From CAXBNV01 sp963977185 (GTDB lineage Bacteria > Pseudomonadota > Gammaproteobacteria > JAGOUU01), in assembly GCA_963977185.1 (NCBI GenBank), contig CAXBNV010000004.1, positions 57,791 through 121,790 on the forward strand: a stretch of DNA of 64,000 nt. The letters are read 5' to 3'. Both the position numbers and the translations under genes were made by a program. Shown here one piece after another: positions 37,034 to 46,403 of this stretch. The notes under the pieces are model-generated. The model was not told where the DNA came from, searched no databases, and saw nothing but the letters and a program-made list of their open reading frames with translations. Numbering within the stretch: the first letter of the stretch is position 1; each line of letters starts with the position of its first letter.

Positions 37034-37062
37034 TTGACAAGATACTAAGTATTTTTTATAGT
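37034..37062 (+). promoter_or_regulatory. Strong promoter for the small exported protein
   Basis: TTGACA and TATAGT are separated by exactly 17 bp, the best sigma-70 match I found in the window. It drives the gene at 37124 and possibly the helicase-nuclease gene beyond it. Confidence 0.75.
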
Positions 37063-37123
37063 GTTGTTTGTTATAATTCAAAATAAGCTTTTTAAATTAT
37101 TCTTGTCTTTTTGTGGTTAATTT

Positions 37124-37360
37124 ATGAAATTCAAAATATTGATATTAGGAATAGCTTGTTTTTTAATGCAAGTTAGTAGTTATTCCTATGCAAAACGTTA
37201 TAGTTATTCTTATCATCCTAAAACTTACAAATATAAAATTAGCAATGGCAGAACGCATTCTGTTAGATCATATTTCAAAAAGAATGGTTCATTTATTTTA
37301 AAGCATAGGGCAGCTAATCCTCGTTCTGGGGTGCATTGTCGTAAAAATATCTGTTTTTAA
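37124..37360 (+). CDS. Small exported basic protein
   Basis: A 78-residue protein with a signal peptide (cleavage after about SYA, residue 23). The mature part is rich in Lys, Arg, Tyr and His. GRTHSVRSYFKKNGSFILKHRAANPRS (in two adjacent parts) resembles a widespread group of short phage- and island-borne proteins with a V-R-x-Y-x-K-x-G-x-x-x-x-x-H-x-R pattern, whose function I do not know. Two Cys near the C-terminus (VHCRKNICF) could form a disulfide. It sits behind a strong promoter, so it is probably expressed from the integrated state. Confidence 0.65.
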   Translation: MKFKILILGIACFLMQVSSYSYAKRYSYSYHPKTYKYKISNGRTHSVRSYFKKNGSFILKHRAANPRSGVHCRKNICF

Positions 37361-37474
37361 CTATTTATTTTTTAGAACAAATTTTATTCATGTCAATATA
37401 GTTGTTGTTTGGATATTTTGTAAGAAAGAAACTTGTGAGTGGATAGAATAACAAACTAAAAATAAGGTCTAATT

Positions 37475-40400
37475 ATGAACGGCAAAGATAATTCTTTCTT
37501 AAATCAATGCAAGAAAAATTTAATAAACACATCAGCAAAAAATAATAATTTGATCAATTTTAACTTCCAAGCAGCTACATGTTTTGATTTCAATAAATTT
37601 TCAAAGTCTGAAAAAAATCGAAAAAATAGTTTAATTGAAATTGATAAGACTGACAGAAATAATTCTACAGACGATTTGAGTGAAAAAGAAAAATTGCATC
37701 GAGAAGCTCACAAAGTTCTTGGTAAGATATACGTAAAACAAAAAGAAATTAAAGATGAAAAAGGATTTAATCCAACAAATTGGGCATGTTCTTTTTTTAA
37801 ATATAAAGATGGTGATAAAGAAAGGTTTGCCCCAGTTTACTTAGTATCAGCTGAGGTTTCTAAAAATGGCTTAGGTGGTTATGCTGTAAATGACTTTAGA
37901 AAAGGAATTGTTGAAGTCAGTTTTAATCATGTAATATATGAGAAATTTAAAAATGATTTAAAAGTAAATTTAGAAAAAAATCTTACCGACTTTGATGATT
38001 CTGAAGTTAATATTAAAGATGTTGAACAAAAAATATTAAAAATTCAGAGCTTTTTAGCTGATAATGTTCATGTTCACGGAATTACAATTGAAAAGGGATA
38101 TGTATTAGGTATATTCAACAATGCTAAAGCTTCATTATACAATGAGTTGAATGAGCTTGAAGATCAATTTTTACAACATGATCTAGTTAAGATATTTCTT
38201 TCAAATGAAAGTCATGAGTTAAATCAGGGAGAACTTTCAGAAGATGCTCGCGAGATCGATAAAATACAATCTGATAATTTTTTTAGCCCATTTGATTTTG
38301 ATTCTTCTCAACTTCAGGCAATTAAAGCAGCTAAGGATGGAAAAAATTTTGTAATACAAGGGCCTCCTGGAACTGGTAAAACTCAAACTATATCTAATAT
38401 AATTTCTGAATTGGTGGCAGAAGGGAAAAAAGTTCTTTTTGTTGCTGAAAAAAAAGCTGCTATTGACGCGGTACTTAAAAATTTTTCTAAAATAGGGCTT
38501 GAAAAAGTATTTCTTGATTTACATGACAAGAAGTCAAAATCCAAAGATATAGTTTCTCAGGTTATTGACTCTATAGAGTTTTTTAGTAATGAAAAGTCTA
38601 TAAATCGCTCTTCAATAAAGATATTATCTAAGCTTGATCAAGCTAAAAAAGAATTAAGCAAAAGAACTGAATTGCTTCACCAGGAATTGAGTTTTGGTAA
38701 AAAACCTTTTGATTTGTTTTTTGAATTAAGCGAGATGACAGATGTTGATAATATAGAAGGTAATTTCTTTGTTCAATTATCTGAAGAAGATTTTAATGAA
38801 TGCTTAAATATTTTAGATCAAATTAAAGAATTGCCCGATATTTATTTAGATTCAGAGAATCCTTTCTTAAATAGTGATTTGAGCAGAATGAATATTTTTC
38901 TTGAGAATAATAAAGGGCAAAAATATTTATCAAACTTAAAAACTTTGATCTTAGAAACAAAATCAAAGACTTTAAAATTAATCGAGGCAGAGAATAGAAT
39001 TGCAAAGTCAGAGCAAATATTAGGTAATTATGGCCTTCATATTCAAAAATTTGAAAAATATGATGAATTGCAGTTGGTATTGGAATTATTTAAGGAGGCT
39101 TTGCCCTACAAAGATTTACTTGAAAATAATGATAACCCTTGGCTAAAGAAGCCAATTAATAACCCTGAACTTTTTGATACAGCCAAAGCTAAAAATGCTT
39201 TGGAAGAAATTAGAGAATTGTTAATAGAAAAAATTGCTAAGGAAGAAGAGCTAAATTTATTGCAATCAACCATTTATGATTTGGAAGAAGGATTTAAACA
39301 ATTTAGTTTTATTAAAGATGAAAATTTTAAATTAAAGAATTCTATAAATATTTTTGGTAAAATTAGAGATTATCAAGATATAATTAAAAACTATAATCAA
39401 AAATGGTTTCATGTAAGGTTTAAAGATAACTGTTTTGAAAATGGTGACTTTTTAGAAGATTTGGTAAAAAAACTTGATCTGTTAATTACAAATACCAATT
39501 TGCTTTCAGATCTTGAGTTTGAATTGGGTAATTTAAATAAACATAATTGTAGGTTAAATTTTTATCGATTGTTAAATAATCTTATTAGAAAAGTAAAGAT
39601 TGTTGCCAATATTAATAAAACAAAATCCAGAATATCATCCTTGAAAGAATGGATTTTATTTCATTTAGAACTAAATGATAATAGCAACTTTCTTGATGAC
39701 ATTTCTTTTCTGAAGGATGGATTGATTTTTATCTCGCAAAATAAAGATATTTTAAACTTCAAAGCTTTACAAAATAAAATTAAAGAAGAGGAGTTGGATG
39801 ATTTTTTTTGGGATACCATTAAAAAAGGAGCGGATTTTGATTATGAAAAGCAGATTTTAGAAAGTTTGTATGTAAAGAGATTATCACTAGGTAAAATACA
39901 AGATTTATTAGCCCCCCTAGATAAAGATCTGGAAACATCAAAGAGAAATATAAAAGATAGTTTATTTGATATTGTAGATCAAGATCAAAATTTAAAAAGT
40001 GATATAGAACTTAGAATAAAATATATTGAAACTACTTCATCAATAATTACCGCTCAGAACTTAATTAAAGAAATTGAACAAAAAGTCCACTTATTAGGCA
40101 TCACTGAATTTTGGCAAAGTGTTTGGTCAATTAAATGTAATTTAAATCAAATAAAATTGGATATTCAGGAGTACTTCAGTAATAAATCTTTAGCTGAACT
40201 TTTGAATTCAGAGGTTTTTGATAATAACAATAATATTGAATTGCGATTAGATTTTATATTCGGTTGCCTTGAATCAGAAAGTCATACTTTAGAAGATCTT
40301 AATTTTTTAGAAGAAAAAGTAAATTTTTATACAAAATATTTACCAGTATTACATAGATCTGTTCGTTATCTAGAACTAAAAGATAATCTTGATAATTTTT

Positions 40401-42022
40401 CTCTTAAAGAATTTTGGAACAATGTTGTAAAAAATAAAATTTCACAAAGAAAAATTGAGAAAGTTTTTAGGAAAAGTTTTTATTCTTATATTTTACAAAA
40501 TCTAATAATCAAAAACGAATTAATTTCTGATACCAAGGCTACGTCTGAAATAATAAATGATTTTAAATCCTTTGATAAACACTCAATTCAAATAAACAAA
40601 AAAAGAATCATTGAGTCGATTAAAAAAAATAGTTCGAAAATTGTTGCAGATTATGACTTTCTTAAGCTGAAGAATCGGCAAAGGTTTCCAAAGGCTCGTA
40701 AACTTATTTCTAAATATCATGACATTATTGTTAATTCAGTTGGATGTGTGGTATGCAGTCCACTTACAATTTGTGAGTATTTTGAAGTTAATAGATTTGA
40801 TTTTCGGAATCCAATATTTGATGTAGTTATTTTTGATGAAGCTTCACAAATTTTTACTTGGGATGCATTAAGCTCTATTTTTAGAGCAAAGCAAATGATT
40901 ATTGCTGGTGATACGCAGCAAATGCCACCGACTAATTTATTTGCATCTAATGATAATGGTGATGACTTTGATGAAAATGATGAAGATACTGAAAACGTTA
41001 ATGATTACAGAGGTCTCCTATCATTTGCCGCGATGAGATTAAGAGAAATTCAATTACAATGGCACTATCGCAGCAAATTTGAGCAACTTATCCACCCATC
41101 AAATCAATTTGTCTACAATGGCCGTTTAATTAGCTTCCCCAATTCTGATAATAATGAGAAACCTATTGTTTTTCATTATCTTCCTGAAGGGATGTGGGTT
41201 GATCAAACCAATGATGTTGAAGCAAACTATTTGATAAATTTACTAAAAAATACTTATAAAACAGGGGTAAAATCAGTAGGGGTTATCTCTATCAATAAAA
41301 GACAGCGAACATTGATTAGAGATTTAATATATTGTGATGAGGAATTAACTGAATGGTTAGATCGTGATGACTCAGATGGGTTGTTTGTTAAAAACCTTGA
41401 AAATTGCCAAGGAGATGAAAGGGATGTCATTATTGTTTGTAGTTCCTATGCAAAAAATAAAGATGGTAGAATAGACGGAAGAATGTTTGGGCAAATGAAT
41501 AAAGATGACTCTTACAAAAGATTAAATGTAATGTTTTCTAGAGCCAAGGAGAGGTTGCACTTTTTAAGCTCTTTAAAATGGCAAGATATATCATCTCAAT
41601 ATGAAGGAAAGAAGGGGATGGATTTTTTCAAGAGTTATTTACGTTTTGCTGAAACTGGTGATTTTGGAATCACTTCAAAAAATCATGTTAAGCAAGATAG
41701 TTTTGATAGTGGTTTTGAAGAGAGTGTTTGTAAATCATTAAGATTGCTAGGTTATGAAATAGATTCTCAAGTTGGATGCTCAGGTTACAAAATAGACTTG
41801 GCTGTAGTATGTCAAAATACAAAAAATTACATTTTAGGAATTGAATGTGATGGCGAAATGTATCATTCAGGAAAAACAGCGAGAGAAAGAGATAGGCTTC
41901 GTCAAGAAGTTCTTGAATCTAAAGGTTGGAATATTCATAGAATTTGGTCTTATGATTGGATTTACTCTAAGAAGAAAGAGTTAAAGAAACTTAAAAGCAA
42001 AATTGATACATTAATAACATAA
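37475..42022 (+). CDS. SF1 (Upf1/Dna2-like) helicase fused to a PD-(D/E)XK nuclease; candidate anti-phage protein
   Basis: A 1515-residue protein. The N-terminal ~240 residues are an uncharacterised domain. Walker A GPPGTGKTQT sits at about residue 296. A very long insert of ~800 mostly helical residues follows before motif II, VIFDEASQ (about 1118), then AGDTQQMPP, QLQWHYRS, GDERDVIIV and MFSRAKERLHF (about 1354). The C-terminal ~100 residues are a Vsr/DUF559-like nuclease of the MTES_1575 type: FEESVCKSL, KIDLAV, GIECDGEMYHS, then GWNIHRIWSYDW. All helicase and nuclease landmarks look intact. Proteins of this architecture are frequent in defence islands, so an anti-phage role is likely but inferred. 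AAGG is upstream of the ATG. Confidence 0.87.
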   Translation: MNGKDNSFLNQCKKNLINTSAKNNNLINFNFQAATCFDFNKFSKSEKNRKNSLIEIDKTDRNNSTDDLSEKEKLHREAHKVLGKIYVKQKEIKDEKGFNPTNWACSFFKYKDGDKERFAPVYLVSAEVSKNGLGGYAVNDFRKGIVEVSFNHVIYEKFKNDLKVNLEKNLTDFDDSEVNIKDVEQKILKIQSFLADNVHVHGITIEKGYVLGIFNNAKASLYNELNELEDQFLQHDLVKIFLSNESHELNQGELSEDAREIDKIQSDNFFSPFDFDSSQLQAIKAAKDGKNFVIQGPPGTGKTQTISNIISELVAEGKKVLFVAEKKAAIDAVLKNFSKIGLEKVFLDLHDKKSKSKDIVSQVIDSIEFFSNEKSINRSSIKILSKLDQAKKELSKRTELLHQELSFGKKPFDLFFELSEMTDVDNIEGNFFVQLSEEDFNECLNILDQIKELPDIYLDSENPFLNSDLSRMNIFLENNKGQKYLSNLKTLILETKSKTLKLIEAENRIAKSEQILGNYGLHIQKFEKYDELQLVLELFKEALPYKDLLENNDNPWLKKPINNPELFDTAKAKNALEEIRELLIEKIAKEEELNLLQSTIYDLEEGFKQFSFIKDENFKLKNSINIFGKIRDYQDIIKNYNQKWFHVRFKDNCFENGDFLEDLVKKLDLLITNTNLLSDLEFELGNLNKHNCRLNFYRLLNNLIRKVKIVANINKTKSRISSLKEWILFHLELNDNSNFLDDISFLKDGLIFISQNKDILNFKALQNKIKEEELDDFFWDTIKKGADFDYEKQILESLYVKRLSLGKIQDLLAPLDKDLETSKRNIKDSLFDIVDQDQNLKSDIELRIKYIETTSSIITAQNLIKEIEQKVHLLGITEFWQSVWSIKCNLNQIKLDIQEYFSNKSLAELLNSEVFDNNNNIELRLDFIFGCLESESHTLEDLNFLEEKVNFYTKYLPVLHRSVRYLELKDNLDNFSLKEFWNNVVKNKISQRKIEKVFRKSFYSYILQNLIIKNELISDTKATSEIINDFKSFDKHSIQINKKRIIESIKKNSSKIVADYDFLKLKNRQRFPKARKLISKYHDIIVNSVGCVVCSPLTICEYFEVNRFDFRNPIFDVVIFDEASQIFTWDALSSIFRAKQMIIAGDTQQMPPTNLFASNDNGDDFDENDEDTENVNDYRGLLSFAAMRLREIQLQWHYRSKFEQLIHPSNQFVYNGRLISFPNSDNNEKPIVFHYLPEGMWVDQTNDVEANYLINLLKNTYKTGVKSVGVISINKRQRTLIRDLIYCDEELTEWLDRDDSDGLFVKNLENCQGDERDVIIVCSSYAKNKDGRIDGRMFGQMNKDDSYKRLNVMFSRAKERLHFLSSLKWQDISSQYEGKKGMDFFKSYLRFAETGDFGITSKNHVKQDSFDSGFEESVCKSLRLLGYEIDSQVGCSGYKIDLAVVCQNTKNYILGIECDGEMYHSGKTARERDRLRQEVLESKGWNIHRIWSYDWIYSKKKELKKLKSKIDTLIT

Positions 42023-42032
42023 CTGTTTAAAT

Positions 42033-42467
42033 CTATAATTTATCCAAAAATATTTCAATTAACGACTGACGACTAATATTTTCATCTTTAATATTTCCAT
42101 AAACCTTAGGTACCAGTTTAGATGCAAGCCACTTGCGAGTATCTATGCGTAGTCTTGATCTAGCAATAAACTCGCTGTTGCAAACAACATTACCTTGAGC
42201 ATTTGTAGTTTGATCATGCGATGAATCATCAGCAATCTCTAATATTTCATCAACGAAAGTTTCAATTTGGCGTCGCTTTGCTTGCGCGTATTGGTCGGCA
42301 AATTGGGGGTGCTTTTTCAACCATGTAAAAATAGTATCTTTATTTGGCCAGTGAGCATTTTCTGCACATAATTTTTTTAGCCCCTTACTATTAGAAGAAA
42401 TTTTATCACAAATATCTTTTGCCAATTCGGTGCTATATAGCGACGGCCTGCCTATTTTTTTAACCAT
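42033..42467 (-). CDS. Small terminase subunit-like protein
   Basis: A 144-residue protein that begins KKIGRPSLYSTELAKDICDKI and contains a helix-turn-helix-like block (NKDTIFTWLKKHPQFADQYAQAK, quoted in part), then VDEILEIADDS and RSRLRIDTRKWLASKLVPKVYG. These are the hallmarks of a common phage small-terminase family that recognises the packaging site on DNA. No large terminase is present in the element. In satellites such a protein can redirect a helper phage's packaging machinery. It is convergent with the helicase-nuclease gene, whose stop is only 10 bp away. Confidence 0.82.
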   Translation of the reverse strand: MVKKIGRPSLYSTELAKDICDKISSNSKGLKKLCAENAHWPNKDTIFTWLKKHPQFADQYAQAKRRQIETFVDEILEIADDSSHDQTTNAQGNVVCNSEFIARSRLRIDTRKWLASKLVPKVYGNIKDENISRQSLIEIFLDKL

Positions 42468-42481
42468 AGATTAAAATTTGT

Positions 42482-43036
42482 TTATTTTATAATAGTTAAA
42501 TTATACGTAAATTTTTTACCATAAACAATGTAAAGTATTGCTTGCTTAATGGTATTTAGAACAAGAAATGAAATTGATAGACTTATAAAGAAGAATTTTA
42601 TAAGTTCAAACCAACTTCCTATAATTTGATAATGGACTTGTAACTCAGGGTTAGGGGTTTCTTTTTCTCGACGCCTTATTTCTTTTTTTGCAATTTCTTG
42701 AAATTTTTGTCGCTTTCTTGGTTCCATTTTGTCCAATTGAAATAACAGTTCTGAAAAATTAAAATTTTTATCACAAGCCCTCTTTGCTTTGGCATTATCA
42801 TCCCATGAAAAAGAAACTTGCGTATAAAAATATAAATCCAATTCTTTAAATGAATACTTTTTTGTATTGTCAGGGCATATAAAGTAACTGTTTTCGTTAT
42901 CAACAATTTCATATGGTTTTAAATCATAACCAATATATAAAACCCCTAAAAAAAATAAGCTTAAAGAAAAAATATATAAAACTTTCACAAGCCTGTAAAA
43001 TATTTTTGTTTCTAAATTTAATTCTATAGACTGCAT
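42482..43036 (-). CDS. Unrecognised membrane protein in the island
   Basis: A 184-residue protein with one hydrophobic segment near the N-terminus (about 17-37) and one near the C-terminus (about 145-170). Between them lies a charged region with Cys residues (YFICPDNTKKYSF, AKRACDKN), and then many Lys/Arg/Glu (RKRQKFQEIAKKEIRRREKE). I chose the ATG at 43036 over the TTG at 43051 on codon preference. It lies 15 bp upstream of the terminase-like gene on the same strand. No family recognised. Confidence 0.55.
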   Translation of the reverse strand: MQSIELNLETKIFYRLVKVLYIFSLSLFFLGVLYIGYDLKPYEIVDNENSYFICPDNTKKYSFKELDLYFYTQVSFSWDDNAKAKRACDKNFNFSELLFQLDKMEPRKRQKFQEIAKKEIRRREKETPNPELQVHYQIIGSWFELIKFFFISLSISFLVLNTIKQAILYIVYGKKFTYNLTIIK

Positions 43037-43122
43037 ATTAATTATTCTCAACGATGTGGTTATTTAGATTTTGAGTACAATTTAAAAATTATAAAATACT
43101 TGAAATTTCAGAATAAATTTAA

Positions 43123-43518
43123 TTATTGAGTCGTATATGTTGCCATGCATTTTTGAATAAAGATTAAATCAGTATCATCATAATTTGTAAAAATCAGTGT
43201 GACATACTCATTTCTTGGTATAATATGTTTAGCAGTAATTTTAGTTATTGGATGATCAAGTAGGTATTGCCCTAAAGGTAGAGCATTTATATCTACCTTT
43301 ATAACAGCTGGATATGGTTTCGTATAATTAGGGTTTTCAATATTACATGTTATGTTATAAGCTCTATCTTTTGGGAGTGATTTCAATGAAATATATCTAA
43401 AGCTGTTTGGCGCAACAGTTGCATCTTCTAGGTAAAAAGGACCAGATCCAGAAACTGATTCTGCACTTATGTTGTGAATAATAAAAAATGACAAAATAAT
43501 CAATACTATTTTTTTCAC
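43123..43518 (-). CDS. Unrecognised small exported protein in the island
   Basis: A 131-residue protein with a clear signal peptide (MKKIVLIILSFFIIHNISAES, cleavage near residue 19). The mature part looks beta-rich (ITCNIENPNY, VKVDINALPLGQYLL in nearby form, YVTLIFTNYDDTDLIFIQ) with two Cys that may form a disulfide. It could be a small Ig-like or cupredoxin-like periplasmic domain, but this is a guess. It is in line with the membrane protein and the terminase-like gene. Confidence 0.55.
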   Translation of the reverse strand: MKKIVLIILSFFIIHNISAESVSGSGPFYLEDATVAPNSFRYISLKSLPKDRAYNITCNIENPNYTKPYPAVIKVDINALPLGQYLLDHPITKITAKHIIPRNEYVTLIFTNYDDTDLIFIQKCMATYTTQ

Positions 43519-43706
43519 GCTACTACCTATAAATTATTGCTATGATAAAGTTATACGTATATTAAATAGCAATGCTTGTTTATAAAGATTGATATGATAA
43601 TTCATTTATTAGTGATTTGTCAAGCTAAGAGCAATAATTGTAAGAATAATAATGGCCAACATTCGTAGTTAATAATATATAAATTAATATCTTGGATGTT
43701 ATGTGT

Positions 43707-43770
43707 TGCTAATCCTGCTAATCCTGCTAATGTATTGATCTCTATTTTAGCGATATTAGCAGAATTAGCA
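43707..43770. repeat. Direct and inverted repeats beside the primase gene
   Basis: TGCTAATCC is repeated directly (43707, 43716, then TGCTAAT at 43725), and 43755-43770 is an inverted copy of the same pattern (one mismatch over 16 bases against 43716-43731). It lies between the stop of the primase gene and the exported-protein gene. It could be an iteron-type replication site for the element or a transcription-terminating hairpin, although no T-run follows. Confidence 0.55.
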
Positions 43771-43787
43771 TTGTTTCATGTTTATTT

Positions 43788-45884
43788 TTAATTTAATAAA
43801 TATGGATTTATTTCAATATAGTTAGGTTTATCAGATTTATTTAAGTTTGCTCTATTTAGCTTCTGTAGCTCATTTACAGTTGCTGTAATTGCTGCGCTTT
43901 TTCTTAAATTTTGGGGCCCATACTGCATAACTATCGAACTTTTGACTATATTTGTATTATTTTCTTTACAGTAATGAATTAACCATTTTTCCAAATGATT
44001 TGCATTAGCAAGTTCAGGAGATAAAGATAGTTCATTAAAAAAGTATTTAGATTCATTTAAATGCCATAATATAATCGATGTAGCTGTATTAATTGCACTC
44101 AATGCAACTTTGTTGCTATTTCCATTAGATTCAAAATAACTAATTAAAGCTGCAAGCCTTGCTATATTATCGGCTGCTTTAGATGCTACATCTTTGATAT
44201 CTGATAGTTCACCGCTTTTATGTAGCTGAATTTCGATATCGTCGTGAGCTTTTATCCATGCTGATTTTGCCTCAGGAGCCAATTCCATTATTTTAGGTGT
44301 TAATATACCATTGTTATCAATAGGAGCTGGTTGATTTAATATTTCTGAAATTTGTTTATTAAATCTTTCCAAGTCTGTCCAAATGTCTGGTGCTTCGGTA
44401 AATAAACGTGTTCCTTGTGTTGATTCTGGCCATGAGAATAAGACTCTAGCAAAATAACCAATACCACGAGCCAATGAGCCAAATCGAGAGATAAATTCTC
44501 TTAGGGTAGCCTCTTGAACTTGAATTGCCATGCTTAATCTAACTTCTTTTTGACCAAATGATTCAGATGTTCTTCTGTCTGTTGAAATGCCTTTTCCATC
44601 CCATCCCTGATTGTAGGTCGCTAGATTGCGCATTACACTGTCTTTATTCATACCATGGCCACCAAAAATAACTCCGCCCTCACTTGAAACTATTCCAGCA
44701 GATGGCCAAACTGTTGCTAAATTATGATTTAATGCTTCTGGAGTAACATCATTATATATAATTTTTGGTACTATTGGTGATTCAGGTTTAATATGCTCAA
44801 GGTTAATTAATTCATCTTCTTGTAATTGAGTATTTTCTCCTTGTTCAGTTAATTTTTTAATTGTATTTTTAACTCCGTTATATTTAGCTTGCCACGCATT
44901 TAGTTTAGCTTGATAATCTTTTATCAACGGCTTTGCATTTTGATGTTGCTTTTTTTCATATTCATAAATAGATTTGGTAAATAAATTATCACAAGTTGAT
45001 TTTCTTTCACCTGAATCTGCAATTGTAATAAAAAATAAACTGGTTGGACCATTTAACTTGTTATCACGTTTAACATCAATATATGTTTGACATGCTAATG
45101 AAATAGCAGAAATTGCAGAAGCTGTTACTAAAGGGACAGGAGCTTTTGTATAGCTTTGAACTTCTTTAATTGCGTCTCGAATTATGATTGGTAATGAATC
45201 TAATGGGTATGGCTCTCTTTTAATAACTGCTGTTAAAGGTAGAGGCTCGCTCCAATTATTTTTATAAATAGAGAGATCTTTAATTAATGGTAAATCAATT
45301 AGAGTTTGTTTTGTTGCAGTATGGTTTTTTTCTAACCAGTCGATTATATCATCTCCAGATTGCAAATTAAGAGCATCAACATCAATACACTCAATACAAC
45401 AATCTAAAGATTCTAAAATTTCTAAAAGATCTTTAGTATATTTTATTCCAGCGTCATCATAATCTCTCCATATTATAATTTTTCTATTTCTGAGAGGCTC
45501 CCAGTTTACTGTTCTTGCCGTTGATGATCCTCCAGAAGTTGTTGCTGTCAAACCAAGCTTTTCTAAGGCATCAACCTTTTGTTCTCCTTCAACAATCCAT
45601 ACAGGTGATTCAGAATTATTTTTTAATGCTTTTAAATGATATAATACTTTTTTTCCATTAAACTTTGGCTCACCTTGAACCCATTGATTTTTTGCTGAAT
45701 CAAGGTGAAAAGGGCGTATCCACTTTTCACTATCAGGATGTTTTAATCTAATACGAATATAAGATATATTATTTAAGCCATCATCATATACGTGAGTAGC
45801 AATATATTTTAAGCCATTATTTAATTCATTTTTAGCATATTTATCTATAAGTGTATTTACTATTTCTGTTAAATTATTATTCAT
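43788..45884 (-). CDS. Primase-helicase-like protein (Toprim plus DUF3987)
   Basis: A ~698-residue replication protein of the element. The N-terminal third has a Toprim domain (VWIVEGEQKVDALEKLG and IIIWRDYDDAGIKY). The remainder is a DUF3987 domain with APVPLVTASAISAISLACQ, PTSLFFITIADSGERKST (a P-loop-like loop) and GIVSSEGGVIFGGHGM. With the CHC2 protein just upstream it makes up a primase that is a single polypeptide in many phages and islands. ATG at 45884 is preferred; a TTG further upstream would also fit. The start overlaps the CHC2 stop, so translation is coupled. Confidence 0.87.
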   Translation of the reverse strand: MNNNLTEIVNTLIDKYAKNELNNGLKYIATHVYDDGLNNISYIRIRLKHPDSEKWIRPFHLDSAKNQWVQGEPKFNGKKVLYHLKALKNNSESPVWIVEGEQKVDALEKLGLTATTSGGSSTARTVNWEPLRNRKIIIWRDYDDAGIKYTKDLLEILESLDCCIECIDVDALNLQSGDDIIDWLEKNHTATKQTLIDLPLIKDLSIYKNNWSEPLPLTAVIKREPYPLDSLPIIIRDAIKEVQSYTKAPVPLVTASAISAISLACQTYIDVKRDNKLNGPTSLFFITIADSGERKSTCDNLFTKSIYEYEKKQHQNAKPLIKDYQAKLNAWQAKYNGVKNTIKKLTEQGENTQLQEDELINLEHIKPESPIVPKIIYNDVTPEALNHNLATVWPSAGIVSSEGGVIFGGHGMNKDSVMRNLATYNQGWDGKGISTDRRTSESFGQKEVRLSMAIQVQEATLREFISRFGSLARGIGYFARVLFSWPESTQGTRLFTEAPDIWTDLERFNKQISEILNQPAPIDNNGILTPKIMELAPEAKSAWIKAHDDIEIQLHKSGELSDIKDVASKAADNIARLAALISYFESNGNSNKVALSAINTATSIILWHLNESKYFFNELSLSPELANANHLEKWLIHYCKENNTNIVKSSIVMQYGPQNLRKSAAITATVNELQKLNRANLNKSDKPNYIEINPYLLN

Positions 45885-46155
45885 AGCTCCATGCTCCAAA
45901 GAAATTTACTGTTTCAATAAAATTAAAACCATATCTTTGCATGTGGAAATCAATTATGTCTCCACCTTTGGCACAACATGCAAAACAATAAAATCTTCCA
46001 TTGATCATATTAAGATTTAAGCTTGGAGTTTTATCATCATGAAATGGACATTTTACATTGACCTTCTCTAACTTGATTTTCATGCTAGGAAATTCTCGTT
46101 TATAGTAAGATGCTGGAGTTGGAAGTAATTGTTTATTTAATTTTCTTTTATACAT
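45877..46155 (-). CDS. CHC2 zinc-finger primase protein
   Basis: A 92-residue protein that is essentially a DnaG-type CHC2 zinc finger: VKCPFHDDKTPSLNLN followed by GRFYCFACCAKGGDIIDF supplies Cys-His-Cys-Cys. This finger normally contacts the template in primases. Here it is a separate gene whose 3' end overlaps the Toprim/DUF3987 gene. AAGGAG lies six bases before the ATG. The two proteins probably act as one split primase. Confidence 0.88.
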   Translation of the reverse strand: MYKRKLNKQLLPTPASYYKREFPSMKIKLEKVNVKCPFHDDKTPSLNLNMINGRFYCFACCAKGGDIIDFHMQRYGFNFIETVNFFGAWSYE

Positions 46156-46167
46156 AATTAACTCCTT

Positions 46168-46371
46168 TTAATTACTATTGTTATCATGAATTTTAGGAAG
46201 ATTATTTGCCCAATTTTCTATTTCTGATCTTAGATAAGCTGGACGTTTACCAATTAGGTTTCTAGGCTTAGGGAAATCAGGAAGTTTTACAAGCTCATAA
46301 AATTTAGTTGATCCTATCCCTAATAATTTTTGAGCTTGTTTTGGATAAAGTAATAAGGACGAGTCTTTCAT
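46168..46371 (-). CDS. AlpA-family regulator / excisionase-like protein
   Basis: A 67-residue DNA-binding protein with a MerR-like winged helix: LLLYPKQAQKLLGIGSTKFYELV, in two parts, then FPKPRNLIGKRPAYLRSEIENWA. AlpA proteins activate integrase or act as recombination directionality factors in P4-like islands. GGAG precedes the ATG. It is upstream of the primase genes on the same strand. A 21-bp dyad lies 33 bp ahead of its start. Confidence 0.88.
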   Translation of the reverse strand: MKDSSLLLYPKQAQKLLGIGSTKFYELVKLPDFPKPRNLIGKRPAYLRSEIENWANNLPKIHDNNSN

Positions 46372-46403
46372 AATAATTCTCCAATAAAATTGTTTTTAAT
46401 GAT

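Noticed and set aside
43707..43770. CRISPR array
   Set aside because: Direct repeats of only 9 bp without spacers, no cas genes in the window; iteron or hairpin is more plausible.
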